Below, piece after piece: positions 14,840-27,064 of a stretch of 49,118 bases of DNA; within the stretch, counting starts at the first letter, position 1; every line of letters begins with the position of its first letter. The notes beneath the pieces were generated by a model. It was given only the letters and a program-made list of their open reading frames with translations. It was not told the origin of the DNA and made no database searches. The DNA is from an uncultured Colwellia sp. GTDB taxonomy: Bacteria; Pseudomonadota; Gammaproteobacteria; Enterobacterales; Alteromonadaceae. The stretch spans positions 1-49,118 of the forward strand of contig CAJXRC010000011.1 in NCBI GenBank assembly GCA_913058405.1, in the 5' to 3' direction. Made by a program: the position numbers and the translations under genes.

Positions 14840-16642
14840 TTACCCAAATAAGTCTCCAAGTTTATTTTTTAACTTATCTTTTGCTTTATCTTTAACTTTG
14901 TCTTCGAGCTTTTTCTGCTGCTGTTTAACAAGATCTGAATTCTTTAAATCATCTAACGCTTTGTCTGAATCGGTTAATAGTGCTTCAAGATCAAGTAACT
15001 CTGCTGATTGACTATCGCCTAATTTCAACGCAGTAGTTAATTTTTCGTTTAAACCTTTATTTACTTTCTTTTTAAATTCATCCAACTTACCAGAAACCTG
15101 CTGTTTAAAGGCGCCAGTTAGTGCGTCATTTAACGACGAAGCGATAGTAAAGCTTGGTTTAGTCATTTCACCATTTACGCCAACATCGACAGTCAAGCTA
15201 TCTAATGACTTAATAGTATCAAGCAATAGATTAGTAATTTTTGATTTTGCCTCTCCTTGATAACTTGCTTGTCTAAGTGAGAATTGATTAGTTGCTTCAA
15301 CGTCACCATTAACTAAATTAAAGCTACCTATACCATCAAGTTGCCCAGAACTTAACGATAAAGTTAACGCTTTGCTCTGTGTTAACTCAGTATTAGATAA
15401 TGTTCGATCATTAACAAGCCATTCACCATCAGCATTAAATTCACCCGATTGCGTTAACTTAAAGTTACTGCTCAGTTTAAGTTCACCATTATCTATAGAA
15501 TTAATATTGATAAGGCTATCTTTACCTCTGATCCAGTGTTGATGTGTCAGTTCACTGCCCGTGACTATTACTTCACCTTGTTCAAGTTGGATTGAGAACA
15601 GTGCTTTTTTAACTAAAATAGCAGGTAATGGCGTATCTTCTTTAAAAAAGATAAAACGTCCTTCAGCATGAGACTTATCTTCAGTAGCAGCTGTACCCTC
15701 TTCTTTCATATTAGCCATTAAAGGAGATGCTTGTTCATAGAGCCACTGGGCTTTTTGTACATAACCTCTCGCTTTCTCACCAAAGAGAATATGGGCAAAA
15801 TCTTCGGTATTCACGCTATCTAACTGGTATGTTTTCTCTATTTGTTTCCAGTCTTTATTTGGAGCGGTTTTTACCTCATTAATTTGCTTAGCTAATATTT
15901 TTTTACTGTCTAAGACTTGCTGTTTCGCTTTCTTAATTAGCGCTTGGTCAGCTTTAAATTCAGTTTTGATTTTATCAAATTCAGTTTTGATTTTTTCTAT
16001 GTCAGCGAGTGAACTCACTTTCATTTTACCTAGCGCTTCTACTTTATCTTGATAAGACTTCAGCTTAGCCTTACTAGGTAGTTGGGTTTTCAATGCTTTG
16101 AGTTTTTCTTGCTCAATTTTATAGCTGTCTTTTAATTGATTGCTGGCTTTAACTGTTAACAGGTTACTGTCATCGAGTAAGGCCTTAATATCAGGTAACT
16201 GCATATCAACTTCAGGTAGCATTCCTTTGGCTTGATCAGATAAACTTTCTTCTTTATCACTCGATTCATCATTGAGGTAAACTTTACCAGCTTGAGATCT
16301 AACATTAGAAAATGCTAATTGGCTTACTTCAAGCTTATCAATAATAATTTTACCGAATAAATATTGCCAAACATCTACCCCAGCAGTAGCGCGTTCAAAA
16401 CTAAATAAATTTTTGCTAGGGCTTTCTTTATCGGTGACTTGCATACCTAAAACGCTCAATTGTAAAGGCGAATACCCAAGCTTCACATCAGCCACATTCA
16501 CTTCAGCGCCGAAAGCACTCTCTGCAGAGCTTACAATAGCGCTTTTGACTAAACTTTCGGCAAATAAATACAATAAACCAGCCACTAGAGCACTTAACAG
16601 AACAAAGGCAACCAAGCCTTGCCAACGAATAAACCGTGCCAT
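14840..16642 (-). CDS. TIGR03545-family membrane-anchored protein
   Basis: Function is unknown. The 600-residue protein has one N-terminal membrane helix (about residues 9-27) and then a large region that probably lies in the periplasm. Its first part (AEVNVADVKLGYSPLQLSV) resembles AsmA-like lipid-transfer or DUF748-type domains. A long charged, coiled-coil-prone segment covers about residues 150-270. A lysine-rich C-terminal tail follows. The start codon overlaps the stop of the upstream gene by one base (TAATG), and AAAGGAGG lies just upstream, so the two are translationally coupled. The family typically occurs as a two-gene pair with TIGR03546 in bacteria with an outer membrane (family knowledge). 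Confidence 0.85.
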   Translation of the reverse strand: MARFIRWQGLVAFVLLSALVAGLLYLFAESLVKSAIVSSAESAFGAEVNVADVKLGYSPLQLSVLGMQVTDKESPSKNLFSFERATAGVDVWQYLFGKIIIDKLEVSQLAFSNVRSQAGKVYLNDESSDKEESLSDQAKGMLPEVDMQLPDIKALLDDSNLLTVKASNQLKDSYKIEQEKLKALKTQLPSKAKLKSYQDKVEALGKMKVSSLADIEKIKTEFDKIKTEFKADQALIKKAKQQVLDSKKILAKQINEVKTAPNKDWKQIEKTYQLDSVNTEDFAHILFGEKARGYVQKAQWLYEQASPLMANMKEEGTAATEDKSHAEGRFIFFKEDTPLPAILVKKALFSIQLEQGEVIVTGSELTHQHWIRGKDSLININSIDNGELKLSSNFKLTQSGEFNADGEWLVNDRTLSNTELTQSKALTLSLSSGQLDGIGSFNLVNGDVEATNQFSLRQASYQGEAKSKITNLLLDTIKSLDSLTVDVGVNGEMTKPSFTIASSLNDALTGAFKQQVSGKLDEFKKKVNKGLNEKLTTALKLGDSQSAELLDLEALLTDSDKALDDLKNSDLVKQQQKKLEDKVKDKAKDKLKNKLGDLFG

Positions 16643-17175
16643 TACAGGCCTCCTTTAGACAAACTAGATTCACCTGCAAAACTACTGTACAAACCATAAA
16701 ACTTAGATGCTTTTAATGCTTTAACAATTCTAAATTTTTCAAAAAACGTCATTATATGTACGCGATACTTCTCAATAATAAACTTACTGATAAAATATAT
16801 TGGTGCGCATAGAGTTGCACCTAAAACAAACGCACCTAAAACATAGGTGTGATGCCAGTGTGCTAACTTGAATAAGCTAAGTTGATATAAAGAGGTAAAA
16901 AAACCAGTTAATCCAGGTTGTGTTAATAGGGATTCACCGACCTGAACAATAACCGGAGATAATAAATAACTCAGCCCAGAGAAGAATCCAACCGCAAGTA
17001 TGAAACTACCTAAATGCACTCGGATGATTAATACAAAGAATATTATCGCTATATTATGTAGCGTTAATATTGGCGATAAACCAACGATAAAACCTAACGC
17101 TATTGCCAAGGCGATTTGCCTAATGGAACTATCACTATTTAATGCATGTAGTAGCTTTGCTAATAAAGTTAACAT
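16642..17175 (-). CDS. TIGR03546 / DUF2062-type membrane protein
   Basis: The 177-residue protein has about four hydrophobic segments. The motif GFIVGLSPILTLHNIAIIFF is typical of DUF2062-like proteins. It is always the partner of the TIGR03545 protein in this arrangement, and here it overlaps that gene by one base. Its start has the full anti-Shine-Dalgarno match AGGAGGTGA one base before the ATG, the strongest such site seen in the window, suggesting high translation. A partial type B repeat lies 28 bp upstream. The molecular function is unknown. Confidence 0.83.
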   Translation of the reverse strand: MLTLLAKLLHALNSDSSIRQIALAIALGFIVGLSPILTLHNIAIIFFVLIIRVHLGSFILAVGFFSGLSYLLSPVIVQVGESLLTQPGLTGFFTSLYQLSLFKLAHWHHTYVLGAFVLGATLCAPIYFISKFIIEKYRVHIMTFFEKFRIVKALKASKFYGLYSSFAGESSLSKGGL

Positions 17176-17203
17176 GTCACCTCCTGTTAAAATGTTTAAA
17201 TAT

Positions 17204-17225
17204 TATACCTAAGCCACTTAAAGCT
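17204..17225. repeat. Single type B repeat terminus
   Basis: TATACCTAAGCCACTTAAAG matches the left terminus of type B copies such as the one at 10273. No clear partner terminus was found, so it is a partial copy. Confidence 0.5.
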
Positions 17226-17288
17226 GTGCCTTCACGTATTTTTCCTGTGTGTCTAATGCCAGTTAAACTGCATTGACTTAGAGTTTTG

Positions 17289-18062
17289 CTAACTTTCTTT
17301 GCGCGTGAAAACCCAGTCATTGTCTTTAGACATCGCTTCGTTATATTGATAACCCGCTAAATCGAAAGTTTTAATTTGCTCTGCGGACGTTAGTTTGTTT
17401 TGAATAATGTAACGCGCCATCAGTCCACGTGCTTTTTTAGCAAAGAAACTGATTATTTTAAATTGACCATTTTTCCAATCTTTAAATGTAGGAGTAATGA
17501 TAGTGGCGTTTAACGATTTTTTCTTAACTGATTTGAAATATTCAGTTGAGGCAAGATTGATGAGCGCATCATCATTTTGCTCACTTAACGCTTTATTCAA
17601 TTCATTAGTGATAATCTCTCCCCAAAACTGGTATAAATTATCGCCTCGACTATTGCCAAGCTTACAGCCCATTTCCAAACGATAAGCTTGCATTAAATCT
17701 AGAGGTTTTAATAAACCATATAAGCCTGACAGGATTCTGAAATTTTTCTGAGCAAAGTCAAAATCTTCATCACTAAAAGATTGCGCATCAAGCCCGGTAT
17801 AGACATCACCGTTAAAGCTTAATATTGCTTGCCTCGCATTGTCTTGAGTAAAGGGTGTTGACCATTCCCCGAAACGTGCAGCATTTAAGCCCGCGAGCTT
17901 ATCACTCAATTTCATCAAGCTTGCAATCTCACTTGGTGAAAGTTTAATGCAATCATCTATCAGTAATTGGCTTTGTTCAAGTAAGCTGGGTTGGCTAAAC
18001 TTTTCTGTAACCAGAGGGGATTCAAAATCTAATTTTTTTGCAGGTGAAACAACAAGTAACAT
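17289..18062 (-). CDS. yaaA: Peroxide stress protein YaaA (UPF0246)
   Basis: YaaA limits intracellular iron damage during hydrogen peroxide stress in E. coli and is in the OxyR regulon there. The 257-residue length is typical. Recognisable conserved blocks are the N-terminus [16 protein letters not shown], then [40 protein letters not shown] and the late [12 protein letters not shown]. It stands alone on the minus strand. No OxyR site was identified. Confidence 0.94.
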   Translation of the reverse strand: MLLVVSPAKKLDFESPLVTEKFSQPSLLEQSQLLIDDCIKLSPSEIASLMKLSDKLAGLNAARFGEWSTPFTQDNARQAILSFNGDVYTGLDAQSFSDEDFDFAQKNFRILSGLYGLLKPLDLMQAYRLEMGCKLGNSRGDNLYQFWGEIITNELNKALSEQNDDALINLASTEYFKSVKKKSLNATIITPTFKDWKNGQFKIISFFAKKARGLMARYIIQNKLTSAEQIKTFDLAGYQYNEAMSKDNDWVFTRKES

Positions 18063-18328
18063 ATCTTTAAGCCAATTTTAGTGAGTACTTAATATCACGT
18101 AATATATCATAAGGTTCATACCCGTTAACAGGGTTTAATCCATGCTAATGTATGACTAGTTAATAGCTTTTGGCGTAACTTACAAACAAAAACACAATAT
18201 ATTGTTAAAAATAGCGCAATAAAGGGTGCTTTTTTATTTTTATGTTGTAATATTTCTCCAGCTACATTCATTATCGAATATAGAAATATTTAGTAATCAA
18301 ATTTCCGGAACACTATTAAGGTAACGAC

Positions 18329-19291
18329 ATGACAAATTCTTCTTCGCAGCTTTCACAATTAAAGCAAATGACAACAGTTGTAGCAGACACTGGTGACATA
18401 GAAGCTATCGCAAAGTTTCAACCTCAGGATGCGACCACAAATCCTTCGCTTTTATTAAAAGCAGCTTCTCTAGCTAATTACCAAGGTTTAGTAAAAGATT
18501 CTGTTACTTGGGCTAAAACTCAATCTGACAATGTAGATCAACAAGTCAACGATGCTGCAGATAAGCTTTCTGTGTTAATTGGTTTAGAAATTTTGAAAAT
18601 TGTCCCTGGCCGTATCTCAACTGAAGTTGATGCTCGATTATCATTTGATACAGTCGCATCAATTGCTAAAGCCCACAAGCTTATTGCCATGTATAACGAA
18701 GCAGGTATAAGTAATGATAGAATTTTAATTAAACTAGCCTCTACGTGGGAAGGCATTAAAGCCGCTGAGCAATTAGAGCAAGAAGGTATTAATTGTAACT
18801 TAACGCTATTGTTTAGTTTTGCACAAGCACGCGCATGTGCTGAAGCTGGGGTTTATTTAATCTCTCCATTTGTTGGCCGCATTTTAGATTGGTACAAAAA
18901 AGATACTGGCCGAAGTGATTACCCAAGTGATGAAGATCCAGGTGTAGTATCTGTAACCAGTATTTATAACTATTATAAACAGCAAGGTTTTAACACTGTA
19001 GTAATGGGTGCTAGCTTTAGAAATATTGGCGAAATTCTTGAACTTGCAGGCTGTGACCGCTTAACTATCAGTCCACAATTGATGGATGAACTAGCGAATA
19101 GCACGGACACAGTTACACAAAAATTAACGTCTTGTGATGCCACAGCTGAGAAAGAGGCGGCTCTAACCCAAGCAGAGTTCCGCTGGCATATGAATGAAGA
19201 TCCTATGGCAACTGAAAAACTTGCTGAAGGTATTCGTAACTTTGCCATTGATCAAGTCAAGCTTGAAAAACAATTGTTCGATTTACTCTAA
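18329..19291 (+). CDS. tal: Transaldolase
   Basis: Transaldolase transfers a dihydroxyacetone unit between sugar phosphates in the non-oxidative pentose phosphate pathway. The 320-residue protein is a class I TalB-type enzyme. The Schiff-base Lys135 is in [12 protein letters not shown]. Other family blocks are [38 protein letters not shown] and [21 protein letters not shown] precedes the ATG. It is followed by a strong terminator, so it is monocistronic. Confidence 0.97.
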   Translation: MTNSSSQLSQLKQMTTVVADTGDIEAIAKFQPQDATTNPSLLLKAASLANYQGLVKDSVTWAKTQSDNVDQQVNDAADKLSVLIGLEILKIVPGRISTEVDARLSFDTVASIAKAHKLIAMYNEAGISNDRILIKLASTWEGIKAAEQLEQEGINCNLTLLFSFAQARACAEAGVYLISPFVGRILDWYKKDTGRSDYPSDEDPGVVSVTSIYNYYKQQGFNTVVMGASFRNIGEILELAGCDRLTISPQLMDELANSTDTVTQKLTSCDATAEKEAALTQAEFRWHMNEDPMATEKLAEGIRNFAIDQVKLEKQLFDLL

Positions 19292-19317
19292 AGCAATCAT
19301 TGCTTTAACGACATTAT

Positions 19318-19352
19318 AAAGGGCATATTTAGTTATAAATATGCCCTTTTTC
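19318..19352 (+). terminator. Terminator of tal
   Basis: A perfect 14-bp stem (AAAGGGCATATTTA with its complement) closes a GTTA loop and ends in a T run. Confidence 0.93.
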
Positions 19353-19474
19353 ATTTATAGATGTAACGATTCCTAATTGAAAAGAATCAAGAGAACACAA
19401 AATATTACTGCGAAGTCCAACACATAAATCTTTACTATATTAGTAACATTATATACCTATAAAATAAGAACTTG

Positions 19475-19503
19475 TTGACAAAATTGAAACGCCCGTTTAA
19501 ATT
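19475..19503 (+). promoter_or_regulatory. Predicted sigma-70 promoter of the hydrolase gene
   Basis: A perfect -35, TTGACA (19475-19480), is followed 17 bases later by TAAATT (19498-19503), 32 bp before the start codon of the alpha/beta hydrolase gene. Confidence 0.6.
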
Positions 19504-19534
19504 TTATCTTCACCCTTATCAATAAATAAATTCA

Positions 19535-20338
19535 ATGCCAACAAATATCATAAATTTTGCCCACGCAAATGGGTTCCCAGCAGGTAGCTATCAAACGTTG
19601 TTTAATTACCTTCCTGAAAATACACAAGTTATCGCATTGGATAAATATGGTCATGATCCGAAAATGCCCATTAACCATAACTGGCAGGCTCAAGTTGAAG
19701 AATTAATAAATCATGTTGAGTCACAACAAGTTGATGGCAACAAAGTCATTTGTCTTGGCCATTCATTTGGTGGCGTGATTTCTTTTATTGCTTGCTGTCA
19801 ACGACCTGACTTATTTAAAGGGCTTATCATGTTAGATCCGCCTGCGTTAAGCGGGGCCGGCGCACTTGCTGCTAGGTTGTTGAAGAAAACTAAATGGATA
19901 GATAAGTTTAGTCCCGCAGGTCGAGCTAAAAACCGTCGTAGTCAGTGGCCATTAGGCTCTGATATTGGTGCGTTATTTTCTGGACGGAAGCTGTTTAAAG
20001 CATTCGATAGTCGCTGTTTGGCTGATTATATAACCCATGGTATTTGTGAGCGTAATAATCAATTGGAATTGAGTTTTGATGCGCAAGTTGAAGCGAATAT
20101 TTTTAGAAATATTCCGTCAAATTTATCCAGTTATAAAAATAAATTAACCGTACCTGCAACCTTAGTATACGGTGAAACTACCGATGTATTCCCTCATCAC
20201 ATTTTCAGTCGCTTTGTTAAACTTAATAAGCATATAAAACTTAAAACGGTTACAGGCGGACATATGTTTCCTCTTGAAAGCCCTGAACAAACAGCTTTGT
20301 TAATCACTGAAATTATCAAAGATTTTCCTGATACTTAA
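19535..20338 (+). CDS. Alpha/beta hydrolase, substrate unknown
   Basis: This is a 267-residue cytoplasmic serine hydrolase. The oxyanion region is FAHANGFPAGSY near the N-terminus. The nucleophile elbow is GHSFGG (Ser about residue 78). The acid is probably the Asp in GETTDVFP and the base the His in GGHMFPLE. The cap region is basic (KKTKW, GRAKNRR). No signal peptide is present. The fold is certain, but the sequence does not reveal the substrate. It has its own promoter and terminator, so neighbours give no clue. Confidence 0.88.
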   Translation: MPTNIINFAHANGFPAGSYQTLFNYLPENTQVIALDKYGHDPKMPINHNWQAQVEELINHVESQQVDGNKVICLGHSFGGVISFIACCQRPDLFKGLIMLDPPALSGAGALAARLLKKTKWIDKFSPAGRAKNRRSQWPLGSDIGALFSGRKLFKAFDSRCLADYITHGICERNNQLELSFDAQVEANIFRNIPSNLSSYKNKLTVPATLVYGETTDVFPHHIFSRFVKLNKHIKLKTVTGGHMFPLESPEQTALLITEIIKDFPDT

Positions 20339-20364
20339 ATATTAAGGTTTAAAACTGTAAGCAT

Positions 20365-20394
20365 AAAAAACGCGACTAAAGTCGCGTTTTTTTT
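20365..20394. terminator. Terminator of the hydrolase gene, probably bidirectional
   Basis: CGCGAC pairs with GTCGCG around TAAA, flanked by six A and eight T. It could also act on minus-strand transcripts that run through from eno. Confidence 0.85.
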
Positions 20395-20541
20395 GTTAAT
20401 TACTGACTAAACAACAATCAACATAATAATACTTAAGACCGAAGCTAGTTGGCAAAATAACAAGACGTTTGCACGGAGTTGACGTTAGTCAATGAGTACA
20501 AGCAACGCGGTTATTATGCTAAATAGCCAAAGTATTAATTA

Positions 20542-21867
<1,326 letters not shown>

Positions 21868-21954
21868 TCAAACAAGTGCTGAGCAATAAAGTTAAATGTA
21901 ATCTTGCAATGGCTATATTTATAAATACATAGCCTAATATTCTTCCTAAACTTA

Positions 21955-21984
21955 AAACAAAAACCGCAGCAATAGCTACGGTTT
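21955..21984 (-). terminator. Terminator between pyrG and eno
   Basis: On the minus strand ACCGTAGC pairs with GCTGCGGT (one G-U pair) around TATT and is followed by a T-rich run. Some transcription may still read through into eno, which lies about 115 bp on. Confidence 0.7.
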
Positions 21985-22000
21985 TATATGGTGTCTTCGG

Positions 22001-23665
<1,665 letters not shown>

Positions 23666-23830
23666 TTAATTGGTTAATATTTATAAACTTTATTTCAAAA
23701 ATACTTTTCTAAATAGCTCAATAGCTTCGTATTTAAGAAAACTTAAACACCGTATTAGCGTAAATAATAAGTTGTTGAAATAGGAGTTTTGCCAAACAAG
23801 CAGGACGGGAAAGCATTATACGTAAAAGAT

Positions 23831-24011
23831 AATGCCAATTCAATTAAGTTTTTACTTACTCGGCGAGAATCAAAAGCCTTATAAACAAGGCATAGATCAA
23901 AGAGAATGCTTTTTCCTTAATCAAAAACAATAACGCCGTATAGAAGGCTTTTGCACTAGCCTTAAGCAGCTTGCTTGGAAAAAAATAACAGCATAAATTT
24001 GTTTGATTTAA
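23831..24011. repeat. Degenerate type A repeat
   Basis: GCCAATTCAATTAAG leads into CTCGGCGAGAATCAAAAGCC and ACAAGGCATAGATCAAAGAG, recognisable versions of the type A left half. The right terminus is not clear. The following type B element starts directly at its end. A minus-strand ORF across this stretch is not a gene. Confidence 0.55.
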
Positions 24012-24282
24012 TATATACCCAAACCACTTGAAGATGCGTGTTTCAGGACGCTTGAGCGACTCATGATCAAGGCGTCTCTTTTTATTAAGGGTTATTTCCT
24101 TAAAAAAGGAGGCAACGAAGTACATGATTTGCTCAAACGTCCCCAGAGGGCTGGTTTATAAACGCTTTATGCTACGTTATTGATTTCGACAATAGAATAA
24201 CTATTATCTTCAATCAATGTCTTGCCTAAAAGCGTTTCTAATTCCAGCTGAATCCTTAATTTTGAGGTAACATGGGTATATA
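24012..24282. repeat. Dispersed intergenic repeat, type B
   Basis: Inverted ends TATATACCCA and TGGGTATATA are seen. The left part has ACCACTTGAAGATGCG and TTCAGGACG. The right half holds the core in reverse (AATAACTATTATCTTC, ATCAATGTCTTGCCTA, TTCCAGCTGAA). It ends 24 bp before the start of the acetyltransferase gene, whose leader it forms. Confidence 0.8.
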
Positions 24283-24306
24283 TATGAATAAGTGTAAGGA
24301 TAGTCG

Positions 24307-25203
24307 ATGAATGTCTGCAGGTCACCAAAAACTGCGCTAGAGTTTGAACAATATTACCAATTACGTTGGCAAATATTACGTCAGCCTTGGGAACAACCCT
24401 TAGGCAGTGAACGTGATGATATAGAGCAAGAAAGCATACATCGCATGATTATCGATGAAAATGATAATGTGCTTGCTGTCGGACGACTAGAAAAGTCTAG
24501 TCAGTTTGCTGGTCAAATACGTTTTATGGCGGTAAACACCAACACACAAGGGCAGGGATTAGGGCAGCAAATAATTGCAGCACTTGAGCACCAAGCACAA
24601 AAGTTAGGTATTACTGAGGTTACCTTGAATGCGCGAGAAGATGCGGTAGGTTTTTACCAGAAGCTAGGTTATAGCCTGCAAGGTTTTTCACATTTATTGT
24701 TTGGTGAAATCAAACATTTTGTGATGAGTAAAGTCTTAATTCATGAAAGTAACCATCAGTTACAAGTATCAACTGCACTGCAAAATGTTTGGCATGAGAC
24801 CATTCCGCTCAGTAAAGCGATGAATATTAAAATTAGTTATTTTGATGGGAAAGAGCTCATTGCTCATTGTGATGGTGGTTTTAATAAAAATTTACATAAC
24901 ACTATGTTTGCTGGAAGTATTTATACTTTAGCCACTTTATCAGGCTGGGGTTGGGTGTATTTACAGTTGCAGCAACGGCAATTGAAAGGCGATATTGTCT
25001 TAGCTAAAGCGGATATCAAATACCATGCGCCGATAGCTGGTATTGGTTATGCAAAAGTTTCTGCTGGATCGGTTTCGGGTGACTTTACTCGATTAACCTT
25101 AGGAAAAAATGCACGTATTAGTTTAACGGTTCATCTTTATAATGGTGAAAATATTGCGGCTACCTTTACTGGAAATTATGCAGTTATAGCGCCTAAACTT
25201 TGA
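24307..25203 (+). CDS. GNAT acetyltransferase fused to a YiiD-type hotdog thioesterase domain
   Basis: Two domains lie in 298 residues. Residues 1-145 form a GNAT N-acetyltransferase, with the acetyl-CoA loop around TQGQGLGQQI and the FYQKLGY motif. Residues 150-298 match the YiiD C-terminal putative thioesterase (hotdog fold), with AGSIYTLATLSGWGWVYLQL and ADIKYHAPIAG. The same fusion exists in E. coli YiiD. Substrates are unknown. AAGGA lies 8 bases before the ATG. The next gene starts 31 bp downstream, so this heads a likely operon of three. Confidence 0.88.
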   Translation: MNVCRSPKTALEFEQYYQLRWQILRQPWEQPLGSERDDIEQESIHRMIIDENDNVLAVGRLEKSSQFAGQIRFMAVNTNTQGQGLGQQIIAALEHQAQKLGITEVTLNAREDAVGFYQKLGYSLQGFSHLLFGEIKHFVMSKVLIHESNHQLQVSTALQNVWHETIPLSKAMNIKISYFDGKELIAHCDGGFNKNLHNTMFAGSIYTLATLSGWGWVYLQLQQRQLKGDIVLAKADIKYHAPIAGIGYAKVSAGSVSGDFTRLTLGKNARISLTVHLYNGENIAATFTGNYAVIAPKL

Positions 25204-25234
25204 CTGAAATCCTGACACTAAAAGAGATAACGTT

Positions 25235-25735
25235 ATGAGAAAATATAGTTTGTTAGTCGTTGCGGTTATATTTGCACTAAGCTCCGGATTGCTGAGTTTT
25301 GCTTCCTTAGCCGCTAATGATGAGCAAAGTATAGAGACCGTATTAAATAGCTTCCATCAAGCAGCTGCTAATGCAGAGTCAAAGGCTTACTTTAACCTAC
25401 TTAGCCAAGATGCCGTTTTTCTTGGTACCGATGCGACTGAACGCTGGAGTAAAGATGAGTTTAAAGCTTTTGTCGAACCATACTTTTCACAAGGTAAGGG
25501 GTGGCTCTATACTCCCGTAGAACGAAATATCAGTTTGATTAAACAAGGGCAGGTAGCCTTTTTTGATGAGATACTCTTTAGCGAAAGTTATGGTACTTGT
25601 CGTGGCTCAGGCCTACTTGTAAAAACTGATCAAGGTTGGAAAATATCCCAGTACAACCTATCAATCCCTATGCCTAATGGTGTAGCTAAAGCGTTGGTTA
25701 AACAAATAAAAGTGTTTGAACAGAGCAATAAATGA
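25235..25735 (+). CDS. Exported SnoaL-like/NTF2-fold protein
   Basis: The 166-residue protein has a clear signal peptide (MRKYSLLVVAVIFALSSGLL, cleavage probably after SLAA). The mature part reads as a SnoaL_3/DUF4440-type NTF2-like domain: FHQAAANAESKAYFNLLSQD, VFLGTDATERW, GSGLLVKTDQGWKISQYNLS. Such domains bind small ligands; no catalytic role can be assigned. Its stop overlaps the next start (ATGA), indicating coupling. Confidence 0.8.
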   Translation: MRKYSLLVVAVIFALSSGLLSFASLAANDEQSIETVLNSFHQAAANAESKAYFNLLSQDAVFLGTDATERWSKDEFKAFVEPYFSQGKGWLYTPVERNISLIKQGQVAFFDEILFSESYGTCRGSGLLVKTDQGWKISQYNLSIPMPNGVAKALVKQIKVFEQSNK

Positions 25736-26673
25736 GTAAAGCAATGACTAGCAATATAGAGACGAAAAAAGAAACCGCCATGACAGATCTTTCTGTAGGT
25801 ATCATAGGTTGTGGGTGGCTGGGCAGTGCATTAGCTTATCATTTGAAAGAGCTGGGCGTAGCAGTACTTGCCACGCGTAGTAATATTGGGAATACAGAAG
25901 AATTAAATAGCCAAGGCATTAAAGCGGAAGTTTTATCCTTACCAGCAGATCAAGCACTGCTAAATACCCACGCCATTTTCAACCAGCAATGTATTGTGAT
26001 CGCAATCACACCACAATTTAGACAAGGTCGTGTTGATTACGCTGACAAAGTGCAACAGTTAGTGGAGTCAGCTAAAGTGAGCAAGCGAGTCGAGCAGATT
26101 ATATTACTAAGTAGCAGTGCGGTATATAATGGTTTATCAGGGCATGTAGAAGAAGCTAGCATTTTAGATATGTCGGCTGATAAAGTTGCTTTATTAAATC
26201 AAGCTGAGCAAGCGGTACTTGATTTTAATAGCCATGCTCAAGAAGTATCTAACTTACCTAATGACTTAAATATCAGCGTAAAGAATAATAAAGCTTATGT
26301 ACTTAGATTAGCAGGTCTAGTCGGGCCAAAACGTCACCCTGGCAAGTTTTTAATAAATAGACGACTGTTAAAAAGCCCTCAAGCCGTTGTTAATTTGATT
26401 CATCAACAAGATGCTGTTGGTCTTATTGAGACATTATTACAAAGTGAACTTGGTGGTGGTATTTTTAATGGCGTTAGTTCAACACAAGTAACGAAAAAGC
26501 AATACTATCAAGCAGCAGCAAGTGCTTTGCAGTTACCAAGGCCTATTTTTGAAGAGAATGAGCTATCCTCAATAAGTGATCCTAAGATCGTCTCGGGTAA
26601 AAAAACTCAAGCAATGTTAACTTATTCATTTGTGTATAATGACTTACTCGCATGGCTTGAACATGCGGACTAG
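25732..26673 (+). CDS. NAD(P)-binding Rossmann protein, YeeZ-like epimerase/reductase
   Basis: The 313-residue protein has a dinucleotide-binding GIIGCGWLGSALA near residues 23-35, an LLSSSAVYNG strand as in extended SDRs, then VLRLAGLVGPKRHPG. This is the layout of YeeZ-like proteins of the NAD-dependent epimerase family. The start at 25732 overlaps the previous stop (ATGA); an internal ATG at 25780, just before the Rossmann strand, is a credible alternative since the first 16 residues are polar and not conserved-looking. The substrate is unknown. Confidence 0.78.
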   Translation: MSKAMTSNIETKKETAMTDLSVGIIGCGWLGSALAYHLKELGVAVLATRSNIGNTEELNSQGIKAEVLSLPADQALLNTHAIFNQQCIVIAITPQFRQGRVDYADKVQQLVESAKVSKRVEQIILLSSSAVYNGLSGHVEEASILDMSADKVALLNQAEQAVLDFNSHAQEVSNLPNDLNISVKNNKAYVLRLAGLVGPKRHPGKFLINRRLLKSPQAVVNLIHQQDAVGLIETLLQSELGGGIFNGVSSTQVTKKQYYQAAASALQLPRPIFEENELSSISDPKIVSGKKTQAMLTYSFVYNDLLAWLEHAD

Positions 26674-26741
26674 TTCTATTTTTTAATATTCAAATGGTAA
26701 TTTTATTTTATCAAAGTGATCACACCGAGTGTCGATGCTTT

Positions 26742-26750
26742 TGATATACT
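26742..26750 (+). promoter_or_regulatory. Predicted extended -10 promoter for the small membrane ORF and dusC
   Basis: TGATATACT matches an extended -10 (TGnTATAMT). It lies only 14 bp before the TTG start of the next ORF, which would leave a very short leader. Confidence 0.4.
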
Positions 26751-26764
26751 AGCGCCGATATTCA

Positions 26765-27064
26765 TTGAAGAGCCAGCTTTTGAAGTTATTCCCGACAAAA
26801 TTTTTAATCCGACATCAAGCTAAGCTAGTGTTTATTGCGGTATGGGCCCATGTCACTATATTGGATCTTTGTTATGTGACTTATTCGGGACCAATATTTT
26901 TTTGGCAAAAGAGTTTACAACCATTCACCTTATTTATTCACCTGAGCGTTACCTGCTTAACCTTAACCTTAGCTTTCTACTTTCTACTTATGAATATTAC
27001 TGCTCGACTGCAAAAAAATAAAACCACTAAAGCATTAAATTCAACTAAAGAGACCTCATACTAA
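26765..27064 (+). CDS. Small two-helix membrane protein, unknown
   Basis: This is a 99-codon frame with no recognised family. It has a basic N-terminus (KSQLLKLFPTKF...), two hydrophobic segments (about residues 19-40 and 53-78) and a basic, polar tail. There is no ATG near the front: TTG 26765 or TTG 26780 must start it, and no clear ribosome-binding site is visible. Its TAA overlaps the dusC ATG (TAATG), which argues for a real coupled gene. The predicted promoter leaves almost no leader, which argues against the first TTG. Confidence 0.5.
   Translation: MKSQLLKLFPTKFLIRHQAKLVFIAVWAHVTILDLCYVTYSGPIFFWQKSLQPFTLFIHLSVTCLTLTLAFYFLLMNITARLQKNKTTKALNSTKETSY

Noticed and set aside
23856-24125. 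89-codon minus-strand ORF
   Set aside because: It spans the junction of two dispersed repeats, has no family resemblance and no ribosome-binding site.
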